64,000 bases of DNA from an uncultured Bacteroidales bacterium (GCA_947307415.1 CAMZJA010000003.1:95042-159041), one strand, 5' to 3'; counted from the first letter of the stretch, positions 18,095 to 27,515 are shown. Notes: generated by a model not told the origin, from the letters alone. Program-made: numbers and translations.

Positions 18095-19168
18095 TTATTT
18101 AAATATTTCATTTCCTCTTATTTGGTCACCTTCTTGCAATCCTTCTGTTATCACTATGTTAACTCCATCCGACAATCCTGTTTTTACAGGTGTTTTCACA
18201 TTGTCTTTATACACGAATGTGCTGTCGTTGCTGTAAATTATACAGCTCTCTGGCACTGTGACGGCATCGACGGCCTGTTCGATCACAATCTCGCCGTTTG
18301 CGCTGTATCCCGCGCGCAGATAAACGCCATCGGGTATTATCAATCGGGCTTTCATCTGGAAGAACACCGCGCCGTTTTCCGACGTTCCTTTAGGTGCTAT
18401 ATATTCCAGGACTGCGTCAAACTTTTTGTCGTTCATAGCTCCTATTGTTATGATCATCGGCATTCCTTCGCTGATGCGTCCTACTTCTGTCTCGTCCATT
18501 TTTCCCACAAAAATCATATCGTGCATGTCGGCAACGGTGGCTATGGTGGTGCCATCGTTGAATGTGTTCGAGTTGATGACGCTGTTTCCGACCTTCACCG
18601 GAATGTCGAGAATCATACCGTCAATAGTTGATTTTATTGAGGTATTAGTGTATTCTGAGGCGTTTTTCGAGATGCCTTCCTTCACGATGTTGAGCTGGTC
18701 GAGGGCGTTGTTGTAGTTTTCCTTCGCCTGCTCGTATTCCAGCTGCGATTTCTCGAATTCCTCGGCGGCAATCAAACCTTTGTCTTTCAGTGTCTTCTGA
18801 CGCTCAAACACTTTCTCCACATTGTCGAGGTTGAGTTTTGCTAGTTTCACCTGCGACTCGGTGGCGGCGAGGTTGGCCACGTCGGGGATGATTTTCACCA
18901 TCGCTATGACCTCGTCTTTTTTCACCATCTGGCCTGCTTCTTTGTATATTTTAGAGATGATTCCCGACACTTGGGGTTTTATCGATACCTCGTCACGCGG
19001 ATTGATTTGTCCTGTAACAACTGTCTTTTTCTCTATCGTTCCTATTGTTGCTTCCACCGTTTCATAAACCTTTTCCTGTGGCTTCGACTTCTTGAAAAGA
19101 TAAGAGAACGTCCACAACACTCCTGCGATTAACGCAATGAAAAACAATGTTTTAAATACTTTTTTCAT
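18095..19168 (-). CDS. HlyD/RND-type periplasmic adaptor of the export operon
   Basis: 357 residues with an N-terminal membrane anchor (about 7-25). It has the membrane-fusion-protein layout: beta-barrel start, lipoyl half-motif INPRDEVSIKPQVSGIISKI (about 57-76), a helical hairpin (about 100-165, ANLAATESQVKLAKLNLDNV onward), the second lipoyl half SIKSTIDGMILDIPVKVGN and a C-terminal barrel. In such systems it links the inner-membrane ABC complex to the TolC-like duct. MacA-like by context with two MacB-like permeases. The 115-base gap upstream contains a REP-like palindrome, which may cause polarity between permease and adaptor genes. Confidence 0.88.
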   Translation of the reverse strand: MKKVFKTLFFIALIAGVLWTFSYLFKKSKPQEKVYETVEATIGTIEKKTVVTGQINPRDEVSIKPQVSGIISKIYKEAGQMVKKDEVIAMVKIIPDVANLAATESQVKLAKLNLDNVEKVFERQKTLKDKGLIAAEEFEKSQLEYEQAKENYNNALDQLNIVKEGISKNASEYTNTSIKSTIDGMILDIPVKVGNSVINSNTFNDGTTIATVADMHDMIFVGKMDETEVGRISEGMPMIITIGAMNDKKFDAVLEYIAPKGTSENGAVFFQMKARLIIPDGVYLRAGYSANGEIVIEQAVDAVTVPESCIIYSNDSTFVYKDNVKTPVKTGLSDGVNIVITEGLQEGDQIRGNEIFK

Positions 19169-19212
19169 ATCACTTGATTTAATTATTTAATATTCAAAAT
19201 TCATTTTTTGTT

Positions 19213-19278
19213 GTCATTTCGAGCTTGTCGAGAAATCCTAAATATTTCTCCATTCCGCTTCGCTTCAGTCGAAATGAC
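19213..19278. repeat. palindromic REP-like element inside the export operon
   Basis: Perfect 10-base arms GTCATTTCGA (19213-19222) and TCGAAATGAC (19269-19278) enclose an imperfect stem with segments such as GCTTGTCGAGAAATCC. It occupies most of the gap between the second permease gene and the adaptor gene. Confidence 0.75.
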
Positions 19279-19283
19279 GATGG

Positions 19284-20549
19284 TTACTCTTCTCTTATCG
19301 CATCTATTGCTTTAATCTGTATCGCCCTAATTGCCGGAAGCACTCCTGCAAGCAATCCCGACAGCACAATTATTATCGTCGCCGCCACTGCCGCACCCAA
19401 GCCAATCTGCGGGTCGAGAAACATCACATCTTTAGATGGCGTATTGCCAACAAATCCTGACACTACCGCCATTATCGCCACACCGATGACAAGTCCCACG
19501 ATACCTGCTAAAATTGTCAGCAACAGACTTTCGGCCATCACCTGACGGATAATAACCGATGGTTTTGCGCCAAGCGCGCGTCTGACGCCGATTTCACGAG
19601 TTCTCTCTTTGATTGTCACCAGCATGATGTTGCTCACGCCGACTACGCCAGAAAGCAGAGTGCCTATACCGACAATCCATATTAATATCTTTATTCCTAG
19701 GAACAAATAATCAAACATGGTGAAAACGTCCTCCAGATCAAAGCACATGAAAGCACCCTCGTCGTCAGGAGCAATATCGTGACGCTCGCGCAGTAAAGTC
19801 TTCACCTCCACCTGCACTTCTTTGGTGTTGTAACCTCTGGCGGTGGTAAACATAAAGAAATCAAACTTATTGCCGGTGTGATAAGCTATTTGCATCGTTG
19901 TCAAAGGCAAAACCACGGTTTCGTTAATCGTGCCCATAATGCTAACATTGCCGTTATAAGCCTCAACCACTCCAACTACCTGATAATAAATGCCATTTGC
20001 CTTAATCATCAAGCCCAGAGGATTTTTGTCGGCGCCGATAACATCCTCGTAAACCTTCTTTCCCAAGACGCACACTTTTCGGGCTTCAGCTATATCAGTC
20101 TCGTTGATGAAACGTCCGTAAAGCACCTTGCAGCGGTCAATTTCATTGTAATTAGGAAGCACACCCTTCATACTGAAATTACCACCTTTTATACCGTAAA
20201 ACACATTGTTTTCGCCATTAAACGTCCATTGGCTCGATATTGGAGACAAATCGTCGATTCCCTTGATTTTCGTCTTAATCGCCTCCATGTCCGACATATC
20301 CAAGTGCCATACACGGTCTTTCTGATAGCCTTTATATGCCACGGTTGTGTTGTTCGGAATCATGAATGATGAATTGGTGGCAAAACCTTCGATCTGGCTT
20401 TGCAGACCGTTGTTGAAACCGTTTCCGCACGCCAGCAAAATCACCAGTATGAAGATGCCCCAGAACACACCGAAGGCTGTCAACAAACTGCGTGTTTTGT
20501 TGCGGGCGATTGTCTGCCAAATTTCGTTTATGTTATCTATATCAAACAT
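19284..20549 (-). CDS. MacB-like ABC transporter permease, second copy
   Basis: 421 residues, FtsX/MacB permease fold: one N-terminal transmembrane helix (about 16-40, LLTAFGVFWGIFILVILLAC), a large periplasmic MacB-PCD domain (about 45-270) and three C-terminal helices (about 285-315, 335-360, 380-405) with the TREIGVRRALGAKPSVI signature. Its start overlaps the stop of the preceding permease by one base (TAATG), implying translational coupling. It is a paralogue of that permease; the two probably form a heterodimer with the separate ATPase. Substrate unknown; antibiotics, peptides, siderophores or lipoproteins are all transported by relatives. Confidence 0.9.
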   Translation of the reverse strand: MFDIDNINEIWQTIARNKTRSLLTAFGVFWGIFILVILLACGNGFNNGLQSQIEGFATNSSFMIPNNTTVAYKGYQKDRVWHLDMSDMEAIKTKIKGIDDLSPISSQWTFNGENNVFYGIKGGNFSMKGVLPNYNEIDRCKVLYGRFINETDIAEARKVCVLGKKVYEDVIGADKNPLGLMIKANGIYYQVVGVVEAYNGNVSIMGTINETVVLPLTTMQIAYHTGNKFDFFMFTTARGYNTKEVQVEVKTLLRERHDIAPDDEGAFMCFDLEDVFTMFDYLFLGIKILIWIVGIGTLLSGVVGVSNIMLVTIKERTREIGVRRALGAKPSVIIRQVMAESLLLTILAGIVGLVIGVAIMAVVSGFVGNTPSKDVMFLDPQIGLGAAVAATIIIVLSGLLAGVLPAIRAIQIKAIDAIREE

Positions 20550-21808
20550 TATCTATAGTTCATTGCCTCTATTGGTTTTACTTTCACTGAGTTCCATGCT
20601 GGTGCGAATCCTGCCGCCACACCGCTTACAATAAGCACCAATGTGGCTGAAATAACTATGCTAATATCCACTGTCGGGTTGACAAACACCGACATGCCCA
20701 TTTCTGCATTTGTGCCCGCTCCGCTCGCTTCCATGATAGAGTTCACAATCTCCATCACACCAACACCGCAAATCATTCCGATATATCCGAAAATAGTAGT
20801 GATTACCAATGATTCCATAACTATCGAAAGCAATATCGAACGAGGTTTTGCACCTAAAGCCTTGCGGATTCCAATCTCGTTGGTTCTTTCCTTCACCGTG
20901 ATTCGCATGATGTTGCTCACTCCGACCACTCCGGAAATTAACATCGCAATGCCGATAATCCATATGAAAATGTTGATTGTATTGAAAATCTTCATGGTTT
21001 CCAATGAGTTAATCATCTGACTTTCGATCCATACACCACGTTGGTCGTCAGGTGAAAACTCGTGCAACGTTGCGATTTTCTTTTTTAATTCTTTTGCGAA
21101 AACCTCGTTTTCTTCTTTTGTATCAAGACCTTTTGTAGTAAAAGTAAGCTGATAATATTCATTAACATTGTAAAGTGCACGTATGGTGCTGTATGGAGCA
21201 AAACACTGACCCATTTCACCGAAAGCCATTCCTTTTGAAACGCCGACAACAATAAAGCTTAAATCATTGATATACACCGTTTTACCAATCATTGATGTTT
21301 CTCCGGAAACGCGCATAAGCTCTTCGCTAGTGTTTTTGTCAATTACCACCACCTTAAGTTTGTTTTTCATGTCGTTTTCGTTGATAAAACGGCCTTCGAC
21401 AATCTTTATTCCTTCTATATTTTTAAAGATAGGCTTCACGCCCTCCATGTTGACGTTTCGTGATTTCTCGCCGAAGACGAGAGTGCCGCCTTTCGACAGT
21501 ACCGGCGACACCTCTTCGACCTGGTATAACGATTCAAGGAGTTGTATGTCTTTGTTATTCAACATGATATAGCGTCCTGCCTTGTGTCCTTTGTAAGGCA
21601 GTTCGGTCGAACTCGACCATATCGTATATGTGTTATTGATTCGGTCAGCGAAGTTGCTGTTGACACCGTTTTTCAGTCCGTTGCCGGCTGAGAGCAGGAT
21701 TATCAGCATGAAGATACCCCACGAGATGGCGAATCCGGTAAGTATGGTTCTCAGCTTGTTGCGTCTGAGCGCCATGAAAATCTCCGACCAAAAATCTCTG
21801 TTAAACAT
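20549..21808 (-). CDS. MacB-like ABC transporter permease, first copy
   Basis: 419 residues with the same architecture as its downstream neighbour: N-terminal helix (about 17-40), periplasmic MacB-PCD domain, then three helices with the TNEIGIRKALGAKPRSIL motif. The start is a TAATG overlap with the ATPase stop and its stop overlaps the next start in the same way, so ATPase-permease-permease are coupled at fixed stoichiometry. The separate, non-fused ATPase and two distinct permeases distinguish this system from the classic MacB, where one polypeptide carries both. Confidence 0.9.
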   Translation of the reverse strand: MFNRDFWSEIFMALRRNKLRTILTGFAISWGIFMLIILLSAGNGLKNGVNSNFADRINNTYTIWSSSTELPYKGHKAGRYIMLNNKDIQLLESLYQVEEVSPVLSKGGTLVFGEKSRNVNMEGVKPIFKNIEGIKIVEGRFINENDMKNKLKVVVIDKNTSEELMRVSGETSMIGKTVYINDLSFIVVGVSKGMAFGEMGQCFAPYSTIRALYNVNEYYQLTFTTKGLDTKEENEVFAKELKKKIATLHEFSPDDQRGVWIESQMINSLETMKIFNTINIFIWIIGIAMLISGVVGVSNIMRITVKERTNEIGIRKALGAKPRSILLSIVMESLVITTIFGYIGMICGVGVMEIVNSIMEASGAGTNAEMGMSVFVNPTVDISIVISATLVLIVSGVAAGFAPAWNSVKVKPIEAMNYR

Positions 21809-22515
21809 TACTTTATCTCTTTTGTGAAATCCATTTTATCAGGATCGTTTTCCTCAATCGACTCGATCAAACCGTCTTTCAGATGCACGATTTTCCTTGT
21901 CAGGTTGGCTATTCCGCGTTCGTGAGTAACAACCACCATGGTGATTCCCGTAGCGTTGACCTCACGCAAAATCTGCATAACTTCGGCCGATGTCTTGCTG
22001 TCCAACGCGCCCGTAGGCTCGTCAGCAAGAATCAGTTTCGGAGAGGTGACAAGGGCTCTCGCAATGGAGACGCGCTGTTTTTGACCTCCGGAGAGTTCGT
22101 TTGGATAATGGTCAGCCCAGTTTTTCAAGCCGAAACGCTCAAGATATTCCATCGCCATCATGTTGCGTTTCTTGCGGTTCACACCCTGATAAAACAAAGG
22201 CAAAGCCACGTTTTCGAGCGCCGTTTTGAATGGAATCAGGTTAAACGACTGGAAAATAAACCCTATGAGTTTGTTTCTGAACTCCGCCGCCTGATTCTCC
22301 GATAGATTTTTCACTAGCTTTCCGGCAAGGTAATAGTCACCATCGTCGTAGTTGTCGAGTATACCTATTATATTTAATAAGGTGGACTTACCCGAACCGG
22401 AAGCTCCCATAATCGACACCAGCTCGCCCTCTTCCACATTGAGGTTGATGCCCTTCAACACATGCAACGGCTGCGCTCCGAAGTAGGTTTTGTTTATATT
22501 TTCAAGTTTTATCAT
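21808..22515 (-). CDS. ABC transporter ATPase (MacB/LolD-type)
   Basis: 235 residues, cytoplasmic nucleotide-binding subunit. Walker A GASGSGKST (about 37-45), Q-loop in IFQSFNLIPF, signature ELSGGQKQRVSIARAL, Walker B LILADEPTGALDSKTS and H-loop VVVTHERG are all intact. The sequence type is the one paired with MacB-like, mechanotransmitting permeases. It is the first gene of the five-gene export operon and has a good promoter just upstream. Confidence 0.93.
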   Translation of the reverse strand: MIKLENINKTYFGAQPLHVLKGINLNVEEGELVSIMGASGSGKSTLLNIIGILDNYDDGDYYLAGKLVKNLSENQAAEFRNKLIGFIFQSFNLIPFKTALENVALPLFYQGVNRKKRNMMAMEYLERFGLKNWADHYPNELSGGQKQRVSIARALVTSPKLILADEPTGALDSKTSAEVMQILREVNATGITMVVVTHERGIANLTRKIVHLKDGLIESIEENDPDKMDFTKEIK

Positions 22516-22540
22516 AGTGTACTACGTATCTAAGACACTG

Positions 22541-22548
22541 CAAAAATA
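22541..22548 (-). promoter_or_regulatory. promoter -7 box of the export operon
   Basis: Minus strand TATTTTTG, matching TAnnTTTG, about 25 bases before the ATPase ATG at 22515. No other promoter match was seen before the ends of the four downstream genes. Confidence 0.5.
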
Positions 22549-22597
22549 GTAAAATTTTTTTACATGCAAGAAAAAAATGAAAAAAATTTCATTTTTT

Positions 22598-22645
22598 GAG
22601 GATTCCGAACATATTATGCGAGGAATCTCGTATTAATAAACGTTA
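22598..22645 (+). repeat. degenerate REP-like element
   Basis: GAGGATTCCGAACATATTAT followed by GCGAGGAATCTCGTATT and the tail AATAAACGTTAAC. The GGAATCTCG core and the AACGTTAAC tail match the elements at 14 kb. Confidence 0.6.
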
Positions 22646-22653
22646 ACACTGCT

Positions 22654-22679
22654 AATTTTGCTGCACAAACAGCAAAATT
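22654..22679 (-). terminator. hairpin at the 3' end of the purH-mre-tlpA operon
   Basis: Perfect 10-base arms AATTTTGCTG (22654-22663) and CAGCAAAATT (22670-22679) with a six-base loop, beginning one base after the TlpA-like stop codon on the minus strand. Placed as expected for a terminator or 3' stabiliser of the operon; no long U-tract follows. Confidence 0.55.
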
Positions 22680-23681
22680 TTATTTCAAATAAGATGAAAT
22701 GAAATCTTTCATCTTGTCGCCCGACAGGTTTTTCTCCAAAATAATGCCATTGGAGTCAAGAATTAAGTTTTGCGGAATAAACGCAATGGTATACTGTTCC
22801 GCGACAGCGTTTCTCCAGCCTTGCAAGTCTGAGACATGGTTTTTCCATGTGAGGTTGTCATCGGCGATAGCTTTTTTCCATGCGGCTTCGTCGGTGTCGA
22901 GAGAGATACTCACTATATCTAAACCTTTGTCTTTGAATTCGTTATATATTTTCACAAGATTAGGATTCTCCTTACGGCAGTCGGGGCACCATGAAGCCCA
23001 GAAATCGAGGATTATGATTTTAGCTGAGCCGATGAAGCTCGACATTCTGAAATCATTGCCATCAACATCTTTTTGTGTAAAATCGATATATGGCATACCC
23101 GGCTGTGTCAGTTTGAGACCTTCCATGTATTCAATGACGAGGTTTTTATAAGCGCTTTGCATTTCTTGTGGCATAGTCTCGCTAAGCTTGTCGAGATCTT
23201 CAATTTGAAAAGCCCATTTATAACGGTACAATGCGTATGCGCTAATCGGATTATCAATGTTTTGCTTCACAAAATCAAGAACAAAGTAGTAAATTTCCTG
23301 CTCGTCTTCAATTTCATTTACTTCTTGCATAAACTTGTTAAGTTTCTCCTGACTCTCTGAAGCCAAAACATTGATTCCGTTATATTTTTGATAGTCACCT
23401 GTGATTGTAACATCTTGATTATCAGCGAAGAACGTCAACGGGCGCCTCCAACCTTTAATCATTACACTATAGGCGTCGAGATTTTCACTTTGTTTCACTT
23501 TAAACACAGCTGTATTGTCTGTTGCCACAACAGAATCCAGGTTGTTCATAACGCTGCCGTCGTATCTCTGAAGATAAACGGTTTTACCTGTTGAATTTTC
23601 AAGATTCACATTGATTTTGAATGACTTGGTGCATGACACCATGCTGATCATAACTAAAGCTGCAATGAATAATTTTTTCAT
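22680..23681 (-). CDS. TlpA/thioredoxin-like lipoprotein with DUF4369-type N-terminal domain
   Basis: 333 residues. A lipoprotein signal (MKKLFIAALVMISMVSC, lipid on Cys17) is followed by a beta-rich DUF4369-like domain (about 20-125), a helical linker, and a thioredoxin-fold domain (about 200-333) with the redox motif WASWCPDCRKENP (cysteines about 233 and 236). Such proteins act in the periplasm as disulfide reductases/oxidoreductases. The CPDC active site differs from TlpA CVPC. It is the last gene behind mreD, five bases away, in the place where penicillin-binding protein 2 (mrdA) is normally found in this phylum. Confidence 0.88.
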   Translation of the reverse strand: MKKLFIAALVMISMVSCTKSFKINVNLENSTGKTVYLQRYDGSVMNNLDSVVATDNTAVFKVKQSENLDAYSVMIKGWRRPLTFFADNQDVTITGDYQKYNGINVLASESQEKLNKFMQEVNEIEDEQEIYYFVLDFVKQNIDNPISAYALYRYKWAFQIEDLDKLSETMPQEMQSAYKNLVIEYMEGLKLTQPGMPYIDFTQKDVDGNDFRMSSFIGSAKIIILDFWASWCPDCRKENPNLVKIYNEFKDKGLDIVSISLDTDEAAWKKAIADDNLTWKNHVSDLQGWRNAVAEQYTIAFIPQNLILDSNGIILEKNLSGDKMKDFISSYLK

Positions 23682-23685
23682 ATGA

Positions 23686-24198
23686 TTATTTCTTTAATGG
23701 TTTAAATACGTATATTATTAAAATTATCACAAATAACGAGAACGGAGCGCTCAGCAAAACCTGAAGTAAAACCGTTCCTAACAGTCTGATACTGAATGCT
23801 TCAAGCCAAAATAGGAGCAGATTGTGCAACAACAGAAGCAACAAGCCGTAAAGCAAAAACCACTGCAGTCCCATTTCTGAAACCGAAGGTGCCGTTTTAT
23901 CTTCTATATCGCTTTTTCTTGTAGTGATTCCTATGATATACGGACGCATGTAGGCCATGAAAACAGTCGCCGCTGCATTCAATCCAGGCGTTCCGTTGAA
24001 CAGATCCACCAACATTCCTATGACAAAACCCTCAACCAGCAAACGCCATTTCGGAGTGTCGAAAGGCAAAAGCATGATAAAAAGTACATAAATATAAGGA
24101 TGGATATAGTTTCCGAGACGAATGTTATCGAAAACCAACACCTGCATGACAACCAGGGCAATGAATCGTATTATATTGCGTATCAACGTGTTATACAT
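23686..24198 (-). CDS. mreD: rod shape-determining protein MreD
   Basis: 170 residues, five to six transmembrane helices (starting IIRFIALVVMQVLVF; later LLPFDTPKWRLLVEGFVIGM), integral inner membrane. MreD is part of the elongasome that couples the MreB filament to cell-wall synthesis. Sequence conservation is low as usual for MreD; the assignment rests on size, topology, the conserved-type segment GLLVDLFNGTPGLNAAATV-like (actually MLVDLFNGTPGLNAAA) and position directly after mreC, which it overlaps by 16 bases. Confidence 0.88.
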   Translation of the reverse strand: MYNTLIRNIIRFIALVVMQVLVFDNIRLGNYIHPYIYVLFIMLLPFDTPKWRLLVEGFVIGMLVDLFNGTPGLNAAATVFMAYMRPYIIGITTRKSDIEDKTAPSVSEMGLQWFLLYGLLLLLLHNLLLFWLEAFSIRLLGTVLLQVLLSAPFSLFVIILIIYVFKPLKK

Positions 24199-24983
24199 AA
24201 CGAATCTATTTCTGCCTTAAAATTGTTTTTAACAACATAAACATGCCGCAATGTACTGAAATTTGTCGAAAACTTCAGTTTTGCCGTACTGAAAATGCCG
24301 TTTTCATCGTCGAGATTTTCCTCAATTGTCCCAACCATTATGTCGGCAGGAAATGAATTTGAGAAACCGCTGGTCACCAAGGTGTCGCCCACATTTATTA
24401 CAAGATGCGACGGGATGTCCTTCACCAAACCGTAACGATAATATTCATTATCCCAAACAACATTCGCAACATATTGATTATCAACAAATCTACAACTTAC
24501 AATGGTCTTGGTGTTAAGCATGCTCATTATCGAAGCGTAATGTTTGCTTACGTTGAGCACCTTGCCCACGACACCTTCGCCGCAAATCACACCCATATCT
24601 GGTTCTATACCGTCGATGCTGCCTTTGTCGATAACAATATAATTGTTTGTTTCATAGATGTTGTTATCAACCACATGTGCCGGAATGTAGGTGAATTTAT
24701 CATCGTAATAGGCAGTGTCGGCTTCCACCTCATCACATCCTAACCTACTCAGTAACAATGCGTTTTGTTCGGCGAGTAATTCATTTTCACTTTTAAGATG
24801 CAGATAATCGTTCCAGTTTGACGTCGTCTTATGAATTCCGCCTGAGATGCTGTTCGACACGCTTACCATTTTTCTGTTATGATAAGGAAGGCTCTGCACA
24901 ACTAGTATGATGCACAATATCTCCAGCAGAATAAAAACTATTGCTGCACTATATTTCTTTATGAAAATGAATAAGTTATACAT
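24183..24983 (-). CDS. mreC: rod shape-determining protein MreC
   Basis: 266 residues: one N-terminal transmembrane helix (about 9-31), a coiled-coil segment (about 55-85, LHLKSENELLAEQNALLLSR) and two periplasmic beta-barrel domains (about 95-255), with the conserved GVVGKVLNVSKHYASIMSML. MreC is the periplasmic scaffold that links MreB to the elongation synthases. It lies 6 bases after mreB and overlaps mreD. Confidence 0.93.
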   Translation of the reverse strand: MYNLFIFIKKYSAAIVFILLEILCIILVVQSLPYHNRKMVSVSNSISGGIHKTTSNWNDYLHLKSENELLAEQNALLLSRLGCDEVEADTAYYDDKFTYIPAHVVDNNIYETNNYIVIDKGSIDGIEPDMGVICGEGVVGKVLNVSKHYASIMSMLNTKTIVSCRFVDNQYVANVVWDNEYYRYGLVKDIPSHLVINVGDTLVTSGFSNSFPADIMVGTIEENLDDENGIFSTAKLKFSTNFSTLRHVYVVKNNFKAEIDSLCITR

Positions 24984-24989
24984 CCCCGA

Positions 24990-26012
24990 TTATTTTATCA
25001 GGAACGGGAAACCGTCGAAGTTCTTCAGAGCTATGCCTGTACCGCGTGCCACTGCGCGAAGCGGGTCTTCAGCCACGTGGATAGGAAGCTGTGTCCTGTC
25101 GTGCAGACGTTTGTCGAGACCTCTCAGCAAAGCACCGCCGCCAGTCAGATAGATACCCGTTCTGTAGATATCGGCTGAAAGCTCAGGTGGTGTTGTCTCA
25201 AGAGTGTTAAGCACCGCGGTCTCGATTTTCGAAACGCTCTTATCTAAGCAATGTGCTATTTCCTTATAGTTTACTTGGATTTCCTTCGGAATACCGGTGA
25301 GCATGTCGCGTCCGTGCACAGCATAGTCCTCTGGTGGGTTGTCGAGGTCTTGGATAGCCGCTCCAACTTCTATCTTGATAAGCTCAGCTGTGCGTTCTCC
25401 AACGTTGAGGTTGTGCTCTTTACGCATGTATTCAACGATTTCGTCGGTGAAGTCGTCGCCGGCGATACGGATTGACTTGTTTGTGACAATGCCACCGAGT
25501 GCGATGACGGCGATTTCAGAGGTTCCTCCTCCGATGTCGACAATCATGTTACCCATTGGCTCAAGCACGTCGATGCCGATACCGATAGCGGCGGCCATAG
25601 GCTCGTGAATGAGTCGTACTTCTTTTGCGCCAGCCTGCTCAGCACTGTCTTTAACGGCTCTCTCCTCCACCTCGGTGATACCTGAAGGGATGCAGATAAC
25701 CATCTTCAACGCGGGCGGGAACAGAGAGTTGTGGAAGTTTATCATCTTGATCATTTCTCTCAACATGTATTCCGCAGCTTGGAAGTCGGCGATGACGCCA
25801 TCACGCAAAGGCCTGATGGTTCTGATATTTTCGTGAGTTTTACCATGCATCATCATGGCGCGTTTTCCCACCGCCATAATCTGGTTGGTGTCACGTTTTA
25901 TAGCGACGATTGAAGGCTCGTCGACCACAACTTTGTCGTTGTACATGATGATGGTGTTGGCTGTGCCAAGGTCGATTGCCAATTCTTTATCGAAGAATGA
26001 AAATAATCCCAT
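24990..26012 (-). CDS. mreB: rod shape-determining actin homologue MreB
   Basis: 340 residues with the actin/HSP70 fold. Phosphate-1 loop IDLGTANT (13-20), phosphate-2 VDIGGGTSEIAVIALGG (about 161), adenosine motif LTGGGALLRGLDK (about 290) are intact, and length is canonical. It forms membrane-bound filaments directing lateral wall growth, so the cell is probably rod-shaped or ovoid. It follows purH by 12 bases, the standard order in Bacteroidota. Confidence 0.97.
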   Translation of the reverse strand: MGLFSFFDKELAIDLGTANTIIMYNDKVVVDEPSIVAIKRDTNQIMAVGKRAMMMHGKTHENIRTIRPLRDGVIADFQAAEYMLREMIKMINFHNSLFPPALKMVICIPSGITEVEERAVKDSAEQAGAKEVRLIHEPMAAAIGIGIDVLEPMGNMIVDIGGGTSEIAVIALGGIVTNKSIRIAGDDFTDEIVEYMRKEHNLNVGERTAELIKIEVGAAIQDLDNPPEDYAVHGRDMLTGIPKEIQVNYKEIAHCLDKSVSKIETAVLNTLETTPPELSADIYRTGIYLTGGGALLRGLDKRLHDRTQLPIHVAEDPLRAVARGTGIALKNFDGFPFLIK

Positions 26013-26024
26013 GATATTATTTTT

Positions 26025-27515
26025 TTAGTGTTTGAAATGTCTGTATCCTGTGAAAACCATAGCGATTCCGAGCTTGTTGCATGCGTCGATCGACTCTTGG
26101 TCGCGCACCGAGCCGCCAGGTTGAATTATCGATTTGATGCCGGCCTCGCTTGCAATCTCCACACAGTCGGAGAATGGGAAGAAAGCGTCGGAAGCCAACA
26201 CAGCGCCATTGAGGTCGAAATTGAAACTCTTAGCTTTTGCTATCGCCTGACGCAACGAGTCGACACGTGAGGTCTGACCTATGCCTGAAGCGTAAAGCTG
26301 TTTGTTTTTTGCAAGAACGATAGCGTTTGAACGACTGTGCTTCACTATCTTATTTGCAAAAATCAAATCATCAACATCTTGATTATCAATAAGTTTCTCT
26401 GTTACGGGTTTGAAATCGTCTTTTGTCTCTATGTGAAGGTCACGATCCTGTTCCAAAATGCCATTGAGTGCCGATTTATAAACCTTTTCAGGGAATTTGT
26501 TTGATTTCAGCTTAAGCACGATGCGGTTTTTCTTCGAGAAGAGGATGTCGAGCACGCCATCTTCATAGCCTGGCGCCACGCACACCTCAAAAAACATCTT
26601 GTTCATCTCTTCGGCCGTCTTCACGTCGATGACGCGGTTGCTGACGAACACTCCGCCAAAGGCTGATACCGGATCGCCAGCCAAAGCAGCATCGTAAGCC
26701 TCTGATATTGATGGTCTTGAGGCTATCCCGCAAGGGTTGTTATGTTTCAAAATCGCAAATGTCGGCTCATCAAACTCGCGAATGAGGTTCAAACCTGCTT
26801 CGAGGTCGAGTAAGTTGTTGTACGACAAGTCTTTACCGTGCAATTTTTCAAAAACATCATCCAAATCGCCTTTAAACACAGCCTGTTGATGAGGGTTTTC
26901 GCCGTATCTCAAAGGAGTCTCTTTCTCACCTGAGAACCAGTTAAAGATAGCAGTGTCGTAGTGCGAGCTTGTTGCGAAAGCATATTTCGCGAAACGTTTT
27001 CTGTCGTCCAAAGTTGTGCAACCGCCTTGTTTTTCGTACATCTCCATAAATTCCTGATAATAATTTGAAGATGGCACTATGAGGCAGTCTTTAAAGTTTT
27101 TCGCCCCGGCACGGATGAGCGAGATGCCGCCGATGTCAATCTTTTCGATGATTTGAACCTCATCATTGGTGTTTCTCACTGTCTCCTCGAAAGGATAAAG
27201 GTCGACGATAACGAGGTCGAGAGCCGGAATCTCATACTGTTTCATCTCAGCGAGGTCGGTGTCGTTATCGAGACGCCCGAGAATTCCGCCAAACACCTTT
27301 GGATGCAGGGTTTTTACTCTGCCGCCAAGAATCGAAGGATAGCCGGTCAGCGACTCCACCGAACGCACGCTGTCGTCGATTTTCTTGATGAAATCAAGTG
27401 TTCCGCCGGTAGCATAAATTTGGACGCCGTTCTTTTTCAAAAGAGCGACGATTTTGTCAAGGTCAGTCTTGTAAAATACTGATATTAAAGCACTTGTGAT
27501 TTTTTTGGATGACAT
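26025..27515 (-). CDS. purH: bifunctional AICAR transformylase / IMP cyclohydrolase
   Basis: 496 residues, cytoplasmic; catalyses the last two steps of purine synthesis, formylating AICAR and closing the ring to IMP. The N-terminal MGS-like cyclohydrolase domain carries PSILGGRVKTLHPKVFGGIL (about 60-79); the C-terminal transformylase domain carries the KHNNPCG motif (about 255-261), AFGGVFVSNRVID and IQPGGSVRDQESIDAC. It is slightly shorter than the E. coli enzyme. It heads the purH-mreB-mreC-mreD operon. Confidence 0.96.
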   Translation of the reverse strand: MSSKKITSALISVFYKTDLDKIVALLKKNGVQIYATGGTLDFIKKIDDSVRSVESLTGYPSILGGRVKTLHPKVFGGILGRLDNDTDLAEMKQYEIPALDLVIVDLYPFEETVRNTNDEVQIIEKIDIGGISLIRAGAKNFKDCLIVPSSNYYQEFMEMYEKQGGCTTLDDRKRFAKYAFATSSHYDTAIFNWFSGEKETPLRYGENPHQQAVFKGDLDDVFEKLHGKDLSYNNLLDLEAGLNLIREFDEPTFAILKHNNPCGIASRPSISEAYDAALAGDPVSAFGGVFVSNRVIDVKTAEEMNKMFFEVCVAPGYEDGVLDILFSKKNRIVLKLKSNKFPEKVYKSALNGILEQDRDLHIETKDDFKPVTEKLIDNQDVDDLIFANKIVKHSRSNAIVLAKNKQLYASGIGQTSRVDSLRQAIAKAKSFNFDLNGAVLASDAFFPFSDCVEIASEAGIKSIIQPGGSVRDQESIDACNKLGIAMVFTGYRHFKH

